Positions 32,805 through 45,364 of a DNA stretch of 64,000 nucleotides are shown here, piece after piece. The position numbers and the translations under genes are program-made. Source of the stretch: Fallopia convolvulus. Taxonomy: Eukaryota > Streptophyta > Magnoliopsida > Caryophyllales > Polygonaceae. Where the stretch lies: positions 11,400,109 through 11,464,108 of the forward strand of contig OZ024721.1 of the NCBI GenBank assembly GCA_964016875.1, written 5' to 3'. The first letter of the stretch is position 1, and each line of letters opens with the position of its first letter. The notes beneath the pieces were generated by a model. That model saw nothing but the letters and a program-made list of their open reading frames with translations, was not told where the DNA came from and did not search any database.

Positions 32805-33226
32805 TGCTTAGCTTGTTCTTCCTCTATCACTTATTTTTTACTAGTTGAAAAGTAAAAAATAAAGACTGTAGTAGTAGAGCAGTCAAATAACTGAGGACAT
32901 AAAAGGAAACTGCGGAAGTTTCTATCAACTATATATCATGAGATCGATCGGAAGAAAGTTAGTTGAAGCGAAAAGTGCAATTATTTTTTGAATGTTGCAT
33001 GAATTGGAAAGTACGATTTGTTTTTACATAGCTAAATTCAATTTTTTTGCTTTATTTTTCTCATTTTTGACTTTTTTTCGAAATACTTTCTCAATTTTCT
33101 TACATCTTAATTAATCCTATACCCTAATAGAAATCAAATGTCCCATTTCGGGATACCCTGCCTTCTTAAGCGGAATTATAGTGAATGTAATAGACTAATA
33201 GTTTTGCCAACAACTTCGTATTTGCA
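32805..33226. other. Upstream region of the MATE gene
   Basis: AT-rich and non-coding. It should hold the promoter and 5' UTR of the MATE gene on the minus strand. No decisive TATA box chosen. The Tat pol relic begins at 33227, so at most about 420 bp of native promoter remains. Confidence 0.4.
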
Positions 33227-34067
33227 TTAATTTAAACGAATAAAAAAAACTCGGCATTTTCTCACGTATAACTCTGCGTCCTTTTCCATGTAAGGCCACC
33301 TATATCGTTGAGAACGAGCTCGAAATGCCAGACTGGGACCTCTAGCGTGCATCCCGCATATGCCTTTATGAATCTCGTATAATAAAGGCTCAACCTTACT
33401 TGGGGGTACGGATCTCAAGTTTGACCCGGATAAAGATCGTTGGTATAAAATCCTTTCCGGGGCGACAACCAAAACCTATGAGCCTTTAAGAGAACATTCC
33501 TAACCTCAGCGATATTCGAAGGCAGGACGTCCTCATCCAAGTAACGTATCAACGGCGTTTGTCATCCGAGATCCTCGCTCCCCGCGTCCGCAGCCTTTGT
33601 CGAGGCCATTTCCGTGGTCACGACTGTAGGCATAATATCGCTTGCGGTTTCGCCAGAGGCGACGATTGTTGGACATCCTGAAAATTCAACATGAATCGAC
33701 GTCTTAAGCAAGTTTCCAGAACAAGCGGCCAAAGTTGCTAAAGCATCAACATACTTTTTTTGACCGCGCGATGGTTGTGAAAGCTTGTAATGATCAAAAT
33801 CTTCTAGGATAACTCTCACTTTATCCATATACTTGAACATCTTTTGTCCCTTGGCGTAATAATGCCCCAACACTTGGTTAACTATCAGTTAGGAATCGGA
33901 TAAAACAAGTAGTCTAGCGATTCTAAGACTAGCTGAAGCTGAACTACAAGCTGAAGGGCCTCTCCGGTACGTGATGTAAGCACAATTCCTAGTCCGGATC
34001 CTTGGTTGTTACTTGCAGCATCAATTTTGAGAAACCATGTTGAGTCGGTGTTAGGGACTACTGACAT
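33227..34067 (-). pseudogene. Tat-lineage pol relic (second RNase H and integrase zinc domain)
   Basis: Minus strand: STWFLKIDAASNNQGSGLGIVL (34045-33980) is the start of an archaeal-type RNase H. KKYVDALATLAACSGNL (33770-33720) is its C-terminal D-A-L motif. EIHKGICGMHARGPSLAFRA and YRWPYMEKDAELYVRKC (33390-33260) are the integrase HHCC region. It is a third, distinct Tat element in the window, with no LTRs of its own visible. Confidence 0.75.
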
Positions 34068-34074
34068 TCATTAA

Positions 34075-35150
34075 CACTGGAACAACATCCTCAGTTTTGA
34101 TAATGACAAACACCATGGGAACTAACATTAATTGCCAAGTATTTCAGCATAACAGGTTGCACGTCGCAAAGTAGAACACAAAGTTCCCAAAGCATGGAAA
34201 CTAATGCAACGACGAAAAGAGAGCGACCAACCTCAAAAGAGAAGAGAGTTCCCCAGAGATAGGAACTCAGTGAACAAAAGTTCCCACACGATGGGAATTG
34301 GATGAAAAGAATAGGAATCTCTGGAATTCAAGAAGAGTTCCCAGGACAAGGGAACCGAGAAGACGAGAGTTCCCTTTTGGATGGGAACTGGCACATGCGT
34401 GAAAGAGACATCTCAAGGCTTTTTTAGGATCATGTATGTTCTAGACAAAAGAGTGTCTCAGACATTATAGATGCAACAGGATGAAGAAGACCATCCAACG
34501 GTCCGGAATGATTCAAGAGTTGAAAATTCAAATTCAAATCAAAGTCACATGTCAACCTTAAGGATCATACTTGGAGAGCAAGGAAAAAGGGTATTTAGGA
34601 CAAATACCTCTAATGGATAAGGGTTTCTCATCACGCCTATTTAAACCCTTCAATAGTGACCTGGCTACTCACTTTTCACAATCATCAAATCCAAACACTA
34701 AGAGAGTAGAGATGAAAAAGCCACTCAGGTGAAGATCATCCAGTTGGTGAAAAGTCCCCAGTGCCGAGCTAATCTCGATGACGGTGAAGAAGGAAAGAGT
34801 TCATAGGTCTAGGGGAACTCTTGACAAAAGAGCTGAGAGGTTTCTGTTTCGCTTTGTCTTTGATTGTGAGCGTTCATCGGGCTATTGTCGAGAGATTACA
34901 TTAGTGTTGCCTAGGGAGAGAGTCCTTGTAGGAACAGAGAAGTTTGTATTCTGCCTTGTAACTTAAAGGGAACTAAGCAATAAATAAAAGGAAACTTATT
35001 CAAAAATCCTCCAAGGAGAGGTAGAGGTTTACTCACGCGATTAGTTGATCATTGTGGGGTTGCTCTATAAGGGAGCTGTCTCTATTACTTTATTTACCTA
35101 CATACTTACTAATTCTGATGCATGTGGGAATTGTTCAATACAGTTCCCAT
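34075..35150. repeat. LTR-like block rich in GGGAAC/GTTCCC, probably copia
   Basis: More than ten GTTCCC or GGGAAC hexamers occur here (for example 34170, 34246, 34283, 34350, 34368, 34386, 34972 and 35142). The same hexamer bias marks the copia element at 48.4-51.3 kb. It has a TATA-like TATTTAAACCC region at 34638 and an AATAAATAAAAGG signal at 34980. It may be a solo or truncated copia LTR. The borders are approximate and no primer-binding site follows. Confidence 0.4.
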
Positions 35151-35164
35151 ACCTGATTACGACT

Positions 35165-35310
35165 AACCTACGCGCTGTCGTCGTCGTTGTTGTTATTTAA
35201 GAAGTTTTTATTGTTCTCATCGTCGTCGTCGTCGTTGTTGTTTTTCTTGTTGTTGTTGTTATTTAAGAAGTTGTTGTTGTCGTCATCGTGGTTGTTTTAG
35301 TTGTTTTAGT
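35165..35310. repeat. Low-complexity CGT/GTT triplet region
   Basis: Imperfect (TCG)n and (GTT)n runs, with two copies of GTTGTTATTTAAGAAGTT. They lie just before the Transposase_24 pseudogene start. Confidence 0.8.
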
Positions 35311-37880
35311 ATGGTCGGTCGACGTGGACGAGCTCCTCGTCCGGACGAAGCCACACCGTCCGACTAACCGGACAATGCGCCCTCTTCCGAGGTGACCTAT
35401 ACAGACACACCCTACTTGTCCGATGATGATCGATCCTGTCTCCGTAGTATAGAGGAGATGGGACCTCGCGAGGAGTGGTCCGGCGTCCCCAACCCCGTGC
35501 CCTTGTCAGCGCCATCACAAGGGCTCGATCCCAACCGCATATTGGATTTCACCATTGTCAATGAGAGCTAGGTACGAAAACAACCGTTTAGTTATTTTAA
35601 ATCTAGATATTATTAAAAACATATTTTAGCACATTTTACGAGATTTCGCAGCTTGGAGTCGTCGGGTCCAGTGTCGCGGTGGTAAACACACATTTGCACT
35701 AGGCAACCAGACATTAGAACATCGGAGTTCAACTTTGCGTCTGCCACCTCGAAGGCTCATTGGTTTGAGGCTTGGAGGGTAAATTTTATTTAATTCGCAT
35801 TTAGTTTTACAAATTTCGGATTTATTTAGTAATATTGTTCAATAATTATTTTTTCGACTTTATACACACGTTCTATAGGATCTCTCTCAACCCCTTATAG
35901 ACGATGAGACGGTCGGGAACCTGTGGGAGAAAATCGTCCAGACGCGTTATGACGACTTGGTCGGGAAGTGTCGTCGAAGAGGGAAGATGCCGACCTGGAT
36001 CAAGTCCTCCGCTTTGGACCTCTGGGTACAAGGCCAAGTGTGAGCATCAGAAGAGGAACAGAAATGTAAATCCCGCCAATCACAATAGTGGTTCAAGGTC
36101 CCACCTCAAAAGCATGTGTTTAATGGTACATTTTTTTAATTTATATTTTTTGTACTTATATTAATTTAAATTTAATAGTCATTTACAATTTTGTTTTATT
36201 ACGTAGCAAACACGCCTTGGTCACCGAATAATGCCTCTCGAGCTTCTCATCGAGACGCACATGCAGGGGGCGATCATTTTATAGACGTACGGTCCGCAGA
36301 AATCATTATAAGTATTTAATTATATTATATGTTATTATAATTAGTTTATGTTATTATTTTTATGGGAAAATTGCATTTAACCACCCTTTATTTTTACTTC
36401 TTTGCAATCAGCCACCCTTTATTTTAAAATCAACAAAAAACCACCTCTTATTTATATAATGTTACAATTAACCACCTTTTTTCACAGATTTCGTTATCCA
36501 TCTGTTAAATATGTTAAATGAATAATATACCCTTTCTTTTTTATATTATTAAAAAAGTGCTAAGTTAAAATAAATTTGCCGAGAGGATGAAGGTGAAGCA
36601 ACACAGCAAGAGACAATATTCCTTCAGGCTCGATCGATTTTTTCAAAGTTCGCCTTTTCTCCCGGCAATAACCATGGCAACTAACAAGCCGAGGTGCCGT
36701 GGGGTGGTTCACCGGTACGATAGAGGTCGATGGGCAACCGAGAACGTCGGTCACAAGTGGCTGAAATCCTTACGCTTATGGTATTTTTTAGGGTTATTTT
36801 TGAATTCAATCTCTCTTTGAAATTGGGGGAAAGCTTGAAGAGGTATCTAAATTGGAACTCACATATGAAAAAAAAGGACGGAAGAAGGCTGGACTTGGAT
36901 TTGGTTTTTAGAGCAAAGCAATTTGGATTAATAGGATAGTTTAGGGAGGATTTCAAACTCCATTTCCAGAAAAATTTGGGATGAAGGGGCTTGGAAGAAA
37001 CATCAGTAAATTAAACTTTGGAGGAGCAAGGTGACTTAATTATAGGATATGGAGACCAGATATGGTGGTCGGAGACTACAATCGCTGACATTAGTTAGTG
37101 AAGGGGAGACTCGATCGGAAGTGGCCGGAGAAGGGTTACATCAGCGGTCGGAAAAGGGCGGCGGCGCCGACGATCGAATAAGGGTGGCGAAGGTCGGAGA
37201 TGAGTGTCTGGGAAGAGAGAGGAGACGAGGACTCTTCTATGGTGTATGACGCCATAACCTTTGCTTGGTGGGGGAAGAGAGAGGAGACGAGGAAGAAGGT
37301 TGACAAAAAAAATAAATTAATTCTTATATTTCTAAGACTTAACCTTTTTTAGTTGAGACTTAACCTTTTTCTGTTAAAGGGTGGTGAGATGCCATCTATT
37401 TGAAAATAAAGGGTGGTTTCTTGCAAAAAAAATATAACGGGTGGTTAAATGTAACTAACATAAAATAAGGGGTGGTTAATTGCAATTTTTCCTATTTTTA
37501 TTTATATTATTTGCGTATTTTCTTTAGGTGCGGTCCCAGGAGATCATCTCCCAAAAGTCTTTCAACTTGGGCACCTCGCCTTCCTTTTAGGACAAGTGTG
37601 ATTCTTATCTGACGGCCGCTGGGGGGTGGGCCCAGGAGGCACTATCTTCGGGCTCGGCAACGCTAAGTCGGAGTACTACAACATGCGATTGTCAACAGCG
37701 CGTCGACAACCTTCTCGGGTGGCGCAGATGACGCAGGACAACGCCGCCCTTACGCAAATCGTGACGGAATTGCGGGGTAGGTTGGAGCGGTTAGAGGAGT
37801 TCATGGAGCGGATGAACCAACGCTTCGACCCGCAACCTTCTCGGTCTCATCAGCACGGTTCCGACGGGAATGATCCATAG
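35311..37880 (+). pseudogene. CACTA second protein (Transposase_24 / Ptta-En-Spm type) pseudogene
   Basis: The opening MVGRRGRAPRPDEATPSD is stopped at once. Exon-like blocks follow, separated by GT-AG introns: SLEEMGPREEWSGVP-like at 35440-35570, an RGGKHTF region at 35652-35780, and ETVGNLWEKIVQTRYDDLVG at 35900-35960. HQKRNRNVNPANHNSGSRSH (36046-36105) and PLELLIETHMQGGDHFIDV (36232-36290) are the diagnostic blocks of Transposase_24. The C terminus resumes after the Mutator-like insertion with GPGGTIFGLGNAKSEYYNM and a coiled coil (TELRGRLERLEEFMERMNQR) ending at 37880. In CACTA elements this protein is thought to bind the subterminal repeats. It is not functional here. Confidence 0.75.
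36364..37492. mobile_element. Mutator-like non-autonomous element (1129 bp)
   Basis: The inverted ends are GGGAAAATTGCATTTAACC and GGAAAAATTGCAATTAACC (right end, minus strand), flanked by a perfect 9-bp duplication TATTTTTAT (36355-36363 and 37493-37501). Nine-base duplications are diagnostic of Mutator-like transposons. It carries no transposase. The interior (36585-37270) is richer in GC than the ends and might be captured gene sequence. It cuts the Transposase_24 pseudogene. Confidence 0.9.
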
Positions 37881-38039
37881 GAGACGCGTCTGTCCGGCCC
37901 CGACGGAATCGACTAGTTTAGGTGTTTTTATTGTTAATATTTTTGTAAATTATTTAAATTATAATAAATAATTATTTCAGTATATTTTATTATTGTTTCC
38001 TTTATATTTTTTTAATACGTAATTATTATTTTAATTTTT

Positions 38040-39200
38040 TATTACATAAATATTGGCGACCATTTGGTCGCTAAATTCACACATATTGTGCAACTCATAG
38101 AGCACGATCGTGCGCTTACTCTCAGTAGAAGGTAAGGATCGTGCGCTTTTTTTACGAGATTAGCGACCATATGGTTGCTAATACTCGTATGGTCGCCATA
38201 CCTAGGAAAGAGATCCAACGACCACATGGTCGCTAATTAGCGTCTATGTGGTCAGTGGATGTTTTCCTGGGTATGACGACCATGTAGTCGCCACTTTAGT
38301 TTGGTCGCTAATATTGGGGATCACGTGGTCGCCACCCGATTAGTATCCAGCCTTTTAGCGACAATAAAGTGGTCGCTAAATCGATTTAGCGACCACTTTT
38401 CTAGTCGTTGAATATGCCTTTTTAGTGAAATTTTAGGCTATATTAATTTGGCGACCATATGGTCACTATATTGGACTTCGTGACTATATGGTCGCCAAAG
38501 AAAAACCGAGAATAATTACACTTGGTAAAAATTGGCAACAATATTAGTTTCTTATGTACTAATTTGCAACCATATGATCGCTAATTAGAGACTGGATGGT
38601 CGCCAAAGGCAAAAACAGAATAATTGAACTTGTAATTATTAGCAACAATATCATTTCCTCATAATGTAACACAATCTCTTATAATTATTTAAACGAATAA
38701 TTTGTACCAACAATATTTCAATATTAGTATCACATGACAGAATTAAACGAAAAAGTTTTAATTACATACCTATAATGGAGCTAACGGCAAAATATGACGA
38801 AATTCCTTAATATAAGCAACTCGATGCGCAAATGCTTTTTTCTTCCTTTTGTGAATTTTTTACTATATAAAGGTAGGTATGAGAATGTACGAAGTTTATA
38901 TGGGAAAATGGTAGAAGCTATATAGACGCTGAAATGACGGCAATTTTGTCAACTACTGCATTTAGTGACCAAGTAGTCCCCAAATACGCGGGATGATGCC
39001 CGCCAAAGTTGGCTGGTTTGACACCAAAAGTTGGCGACCAATTGATCGTAGAAGTTGGCGACTAAGTGGTCGTGAATTTCTTGACCCAAGTTAGCGATCA
39101 CTTGAACCTCAATCTCCGTTTGCAACTTTGAAGCCACCTGCAAGTCCTTGTTGTCGCCTTCCAGTTTTAGAATCGTGCGCTTTTGCAAGATTCCCTTAAT
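38040..39200. repeat. CACTA family 1 subterminal repeats and promoter-like core (remnant)
   Basis: Units of GCGACCATATGGTCGC and variants fill 38050-38620. Then 38640-39080 aligns with the transposase promoter region of the first element (700-1260): AATACAATCTCTTATAA-like, a GACGAAATTCCTT stretch, GGCAATTTTGTCAACTACTG and CGCGGGATGATGCCCGCCAAAG. No clear CACTA terminus remains. Together with the Transposase_24 pseudogene it marks a third family 1 copy, internally deleted. Confidence 0.72.
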
Positions 39201-39896
39201 TGGGACCAACAAATAAAGAAACTTGCTTTAATTTTTCTGTTTTCTCTATTTTTAATGGCTTGACGACTGATCTAAACATTTGTTTTTTTATCTTTCATAC
39301 CTGAAACACTTCCACAAACAAACCAATAAATTCACAAGATTTTTTAGTATAAAAACCAAAGGAATCAAAGCAATTTCCCTAACAAAATACATTAGAGTTT
39401 AAACAAGACCCCCTAATACCCGACAAATTTTTGCACAAACACTATTCCAGTCTTTTAAGTCTATTGTGGGACTTCACAATTGTTGTTTTCCGGCAAACCT
39501 AGCTGTGTACGTGGCTTTTGCATGTCCACGTACCAAACCTACCAAGCATATCCCCTACCATTTATAATTGACATCGTAATGTGCGTGAGAGGTCCACCGT
39601 CGTATCATAGGTACCGCATTGCCGCATTGGTGAGTTAGTTGGCTATCACAAAAATAGTTAATGTAGGACAAAAAAATAGGAAGGGTTGATAATGGGATTA
39701 ATGGGAGATATTTAGAATTAAGAGAAAAGAAGACATGGATAATGCTAGAATTAGCTTGATATATATGTAATCCGCGTACAAGAACATCGATCGATCATGT
39801 TAACCCAGTTAAAAATATATATATCTCTTTTTTCTAAGGGTATAGGTTACAAAAATTATAGGATTTAAGTCACAAATTAAATTATTATTTTAACTA
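39201..39896. other. Intergenic, no gene seen
   Basis: AT-rich. No ORF with recognisable similarity and no clear inverted repeats. Confidence 0.4.
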
Positions 39897-40168
39897 CTTC
39901 CTCCTATTCAAAATAAGTGTCTTTTTAACATTTTATTTTTTATCCACTTTAAGTATCGTTTTAGGTTTTTTAGGCAATTGATTATGAGAGAGTTATGAGA
40001 ATACTTATTGGAATGTGTTTTAATTGACTAAAAGTATTCATTCATTGGTCCAAAAAGGTGATGAGTGATAAAATTGAGAAAAAAGTTTAAGATTTTGAGT
40101 TTAATTAATACTTTTCTTAAAACTAGTGTTAAGATCTAAAACGACACTTATTTTAAATCGGAAAGGAG
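39897..40168. mobile_element. Stowaway-like MITE (272 bp, diverged)
   Basis: The ends CTTCCTCCTATTCAAAATAA and, on the minus strand, CTCCTTTCCGATTTAAAATAA are inverted, with TA on both sides. This fits Tc1/mariner-type Stowaway elements. Confidence 0.7.
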
Positions 40169-40324
40169 TATTTTCTTAGAATATAAGTTAAAGTATTTTT
40201 GTCTTAGCTATGTTTTTAGCCCGCCATTTATATCCTTACGATTGATGTTTTCAAAATTAATAGGGTTATTTATTTTTAAATAGTATTTTAGTTTTTAAAA
40301 CAAGAATACTAACTTATGTTCTAA

Positions 40325-41189
40325 GGCCATCTCCAACAGCTTGTCCATATTCTTGAGAAGTGTGTTTTTGGAGAATTTAGCCCAAAAATTTAACCCAACA
40401 GCTTCCCCATCAAATTCTCCATTATGGAGTGAAAGAGGAAAAACCAACCCTCATTCCCTAAATGTAGGGGTTCTCCATATTTTTGGAGCATGCATTTATG
40501 TCTATTTTAACAAAAAAAAATATTTATCTTATGACAACATGTCTACTATATTAATGTGTGGAGTAAAAATAATTTTATTGTGCAAGGTATAATGGAACAT
40601 TTAAATTTGACTATTTTTTTAATATCTCCGGTATTACACTAGATATATGTATAAATTAATTTATTCTAATTTTTTTTAAGATGTAGATACGCTTGCTTAA
40701 AAAAAGTTGTAGATATGCATAAACCTATATATGCTAAGCTATATATATATGATTATATGTAAAATAAAAAATATTCTAAAATGTAGATATGCATAAATCG
40801 ATATATGTTAACTAAATAATAATTTATTATGTTAAGATTTTAAAATATTTTTTATTTATTTTTATATAAAACAACAAATACAATTTAATATGTATTGTTT
40901 AGGTTAAAATTCTAAAATATTTTATTTTTTATAATTAAAATAAAAAATTCTCATTTTATAGGTTAAGATTCTAAAATATTTTATTTTCGTATTAGTCAAA
41001 AAATATTAATTAATTAATTAGTTATTGAATAAATATTGTAGAGGATTTCATATCATTTAAAATAGAAATAATAAAAATATATTCTCTAAAATAAGGAAGC
41101 TGTTGGAGTTGAAGCAATTTATTTTTAGAAAATATGACATTTGATGTCCCATTTTGGAGAAAGATTTGGGGAAGCTGTTGGAGATGATC
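40325..41189. mobile_element. Harbinger-like MITE (865 bp)
   Basis: Inverted ends GGCCATCTCCAACAGCTTG and (minus strand) GATCATCTCCAACAGCTTC, flanked by TAA on both sides. The interior is very AT-rich with no coding capacity. The 3-bp TAA duplication suggests PIF/Harbinger, though I cannot exclude another superfamily. Confidence 0.75.
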
Positions 41190-41192
41190 TAA

Positions 41193-41954
41193 AAAGACAA
41201 GTTAAAAAGACTATATATATTACTCCGTATGATATTATTAGCATCTTAATATAGAACGTAAGGATATATATAGATGGTTGGCTGAAGCCACAATTGACAA
41301 TCGTTACATGATATAACGAGTATCTTAAGAAATGATTTAAAAAAAGGAAACACACAGTATAGAGTCAACTGTTTCATTCGACTAAAAAAAGAGTCAACTG
41401 TTTCATTCGACTAAAAAAAGAGTCAACTGTTTCAGGAAAAAAGAATTGGATTTTGAATAATAAACAATTAGGTACATCTATCTTTTATGTTTCCTTCAAC
41501 AGTTCAACGTGTTGGTTGGGAGCTATAATTATGTTTGAAATCTCAAAGGGTTGACTGGGAGCTGCACGTAATTCACCTTACAGGCCTTGAATGGTCTCTA
41601 ATTCATGGCTTTTATATTTCCACGTGAGTCTCGGAATGTCTAATTGAAAATTAATTTTTGAAAAAAAATATGCTTTTTTATCTCAAATTACGTGAATGAT
41701 AGTTGTATTTTTGTGTTGGAAAATGTGAAAAGTATGCTTTTTACTAAAAATTATTTTTCATTAAGTAAAGTATAGCAAGCCATTGGTACGTGAACCTAAC
41801 CCTGCAAATTAAATGATACTCCGCATTTACTAAACAAATATGGAGTATATGTAATGATGGGTCAGAGGCAGATCATGGTGGTCCGTTCAGTCTTCAATGT
41901 TCAAACAACCAACTTCTCCCACCAACCCCTGTGAGTCTGTGACGGACCCAAGAT
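41193..41954. other. Intergenic with a 29-bp tandem repeat
   Basis: No gene seen. At 41361-41435 the 29-bp unit starting GAGTCAACTGTTTCATTC is repeated 2.5 times. It contains TTGAC/GTCAA cores, which are the reverse of plant W-boxes, but its relevance is unknown. Confidence 0.55.
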
Positions 41955-42529
41955 CTTAGGGCACGTTTGTTTCTATATTCGGAATCGGATTGGAATAGAA
42001 ATCACCCATACCTTAAGTTTGAGGTGGGTATGAACTCTAGTGTATTTTCTTGCACTACTAGATTAAAGACCAAATCAGTTAAAATAATAAGCACATAAGT
42101 TTAATTACATATGAATTGAATTTGAAGTGCAGGATTGGTTACTGACTTGTATTCAGGTCTTACTTATGGCTTAAAGGAGGCTCGTGGCTCTCATGACTGG
42201 GTAATGTACATTTATATAATTTTTCATTTTTTTTTGTTTTACTACAATTTTTGCTTCAATTTTTTTTCTGTTACCCAAAACTTAACTAGTACGGTTGAGC
42301 TTTGTGAATGCAGAAAAACAGCGCGGTGGCAGGAGCACTGACTGGGGTAACACTAGCACTGACATCAGATGATTCGACACACGACCAGGTCTGCAGTTTG
42401 CCGTCACCGGAACAACTATCTCCGCGGCCTCCAATCTCCTTTCCGGCATATTCTAAAAGAAAGTTGTTCTCTGTTTTTCAACTTTGCTTCTAGTAGCCTC
42501 TTAATTAGTGCTATTTTTTTTGGCTTAAA

Positions 42530-42945
42530 ACATATACAGCCCCTCGTACTTGTGCAAATTTGTCAGATAGACACCCCACCTTTGGTTTGGACCTATTGAA
42601 TACTTAAACTTAACAATTTGGACCTATTAAACACCTGGTCGCTGACAATCTCGTTGAGTGTAACACACGCATGTTGACATATTCCAATTTTTTGTCCAGA
42701 TGTATGCCACATAAGCTTATTTTGCCACATAAGATGTCACATAAGTCCAATCTTTAACACCATTATTTTAATAAAATCAGAAAATATAAAAAATACAAAA
42801 AGAAAAAAAAATTGCACAAGTACAAGGGGTTGTATATGTGGGTTTGACTTACACGTACTTCGCCACGTCAGCGATCAGGTGTTTAATAGGTCCAAATTGT
42901 TAAATTTAAGTGTTCAATAGGTCCAAATTGTTAAGTTTAAGTGTT
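42530..42945. repeat. Two interleaved inverted repeats inside CACTA family 3
   Basis: Arm 1: 42530-42558 with 42812-42840 (CATATACAGCCCCTCGTAC and its complement). Arm 2: 42583-42642 with 42868-42930 (TTGGACCTATTAAACACC and its complement). The pairs interleave rather than nest. Confidence 0.75.
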
Positions 42946-42952
42946 CAAACAA

Positions 42953-43140
42953 GAGATTGTTGGATCAAACAAGACTACCTCTACTAGTTTTTTTCAACTT
43001 TGCTACTCTTATATTTTTCTTTCTAATATAGAGATTGTTGGATCAAACAAGACTACCTCTACTAGTTTCACTTTGAATTTTTCTTTCTAATGTAGAGATT
43101 GCTGGATCAAACAAGACTACCTCTACTAGTTTCACTTTGA
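42953..43140. repeat. Three tandem copies of a 38-bp core
   Basis: GAGATTGTTGGATCAAACAA to CTACTAGTTT occurs at 42953, 43031 and 43095, with spacing of 78 and 64 bp. The copies are nearly identical, so the duplication is recent. Confidence 0.85.
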
Positions 43141-45364
43141 ACACCAGGAAATTGGATGTGGAAACTAAAAACATAGAAGGTAAGTTGGCCTTTGTGATGT
43201 TTTAAATGGATGGATGAATGAATGAGTTGAATGACGTTCTTTTATTCTCTTTAAGGAATAACAAAACTCTAATAACCCTTTTCTTTTTGCCTGGTTTGCT
43301 TCTGTTTATTTTCTAGTATAGGTTTTGGTTTTCTATTTGTGGCTTAATAATTTTCATTTGAGGCTGTCTGGCTTAGATAATTAGGTTTGCGAGGTGGTTT
43401 AGTTTATCATGTGATTCATTTCTATATTGTCAATGTGCTCAATTTATCCTAAAAATAGATATGTCTATTTGATCTTATTCAAGCGATTCTTTTTTAATTT
43501 TCAAGCCCTTGAGGTTGCTATGTCCTTCCTTTGAGTTTCCCCCACTTTCTTCTACTGTGAGATTCTAAGCCTTTGAGGTTGCTATGTCCTTCCTTTCATT
43601 TGATTGCTTTTTTGAATCTCAATGGTAATCTATATAAAGAACAAATATATAAGTAAAACTGGATAAACTCGAGGCTATCAAGTAATTGTTGACGTTGTTA
43701 AATGTTAATGGTGTTGTAACTTGAGGTACCAGCCACATTTATATACTTCCTGATCTTTAATGTACATTAGTATGTAGCTGAGTTTTCTATGCAAAATGTG
43801 AAATGCTTTGGCTGAATAAATTACCATGTTCTGACAATAGTGCTTCAAGTTGTCTTCGTTTTATTGCCTTGCAATTGTATTTTATGCAGAAGCCATTTAA
43901 TCTAGTTAGGTTAGGAGTTCTTTTGATTCAGAATTTCTATAATCAAAGCTAAATTTTCGGGGACATTTTTTCATAATGAAGGTATTGGACATAAGGAGTA
44001 GTCAATGGTCCCAAGGTATTGGTTGCAAGTGTCTCAAAGGTTAGTTGATATTTTTCCCTGCTGATTTGAAGATGTTGCTAGTTTTCTGATATTGTTTATG
44101 TAGTTTCTGGATTGCTAGCTGGATTGCTAGTTTATACCTCTTGGGTTGCTAGTTTATACCTTTTTGATTTGAAGAGGAGGCTTCTGGATTGCTAGTTTCT
44201 GGATTGCTAGTTTATTATGCGTCTTTGTTGCTAGATTTCTTTTCATGAAATTGAAAAACAAGGCTGAGTAAGACAATGTACATAGTTCATTCAGATCCAG
44301 TGAAATAACAATGATCCCAAGGCTTGAATTTAATAAAGCTTGAACACTCATTTCACATGACAGAACAAGCATTATGGCTGAAAATGGATGAAAATTGCTG
44401 AAATGGTTTTTATTAGTTGTTGATGCAAGTTTCCCTTATCTTCAACATTGATGTTGGTTCGTTGATGCTGCCTTTAGAATTCTACGGATCAATTTTTGAT
44501 GTTTGCTGTCCTTTGTTGCTCACATACTTAAATGGATGAAAATTGCTGAAATGGTAGGGAGATTAGTTGTTGATGTTTACTGTCCTCTAGTAATGGAGCT
44601 TCCATAAATAACTGTGATCATGTACTAAGGAATATGATGGTTGAATAATGATGCTTGGAAGATAAGTGCAAGTTGTATGTAGTAATGACGGAGTTTTCAT
44701 TTTATGGTCTTGCGAATGATCAGAATTATATTGTCTTTAAGGATGAGTTCATCAAATTCCCCAAAGCTGAATGGAAGTTAAGAGAAACTTGCATTTCAGT
44801 CAATTCTTTTTGTGAAAAGCTGGTTTATAATTGTTGCATAAACTTGAGGCCTATAATGACTGAGTAAAAGCAGGTTTATAGTTGTTGAATAAAGGCCTAG
44901 AATGACCATTTCTGATTTGGATAGTTTAGTAGAGAGAATACACCTGTATTATGCAAAAAATCATATATTTCTAATTTATCTTGATTTGTTACTACTATTT
45001 TGCTGTCCTTTTTTTTTTTACTTCCAGCTAGCTAGCTAGTCTTGTTTTTTTACTACTATTTTGCTAATTTGAGGTTGTTGTGTTGGTATCTTTGTTGTAG
45101 GTGTTTTGTGCTCATACTGTTGTGGTTGTGTTTTTGGCTATTGTGCAAGTTTGTTATTCTTAGTTGGATTTTGTTGTCAAGGCTAGACAAAAACCTTGCA
45201 AGTTTGGTACTCTTTCATTTTATTTTAAGGCTAGATTGATCAAGCAATGTATAAATACATGAAACTTTTTCTAATATAATATTAAATTTAATTCTTTGAT
45301 TAATGTTATTGTATTTTTGGTTTGTCTTTAAAATGAGGAACCCGTAAAATGATCAGATCGAGCG

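Noticed and set aside
43005..44240. A possible satellite from GGATTGCTAGTTT repeats (44105-44215)
   Set aside because: Only about five short imperfect units within a transposon, too few for a satellite.
44655..44867. A 70-codon frame in CACTA family 3 as a transposase
   Set aside because: No similarity to TNP2 or Transposase_24 motifs that I can see. Short frames of this length are expected by chance.
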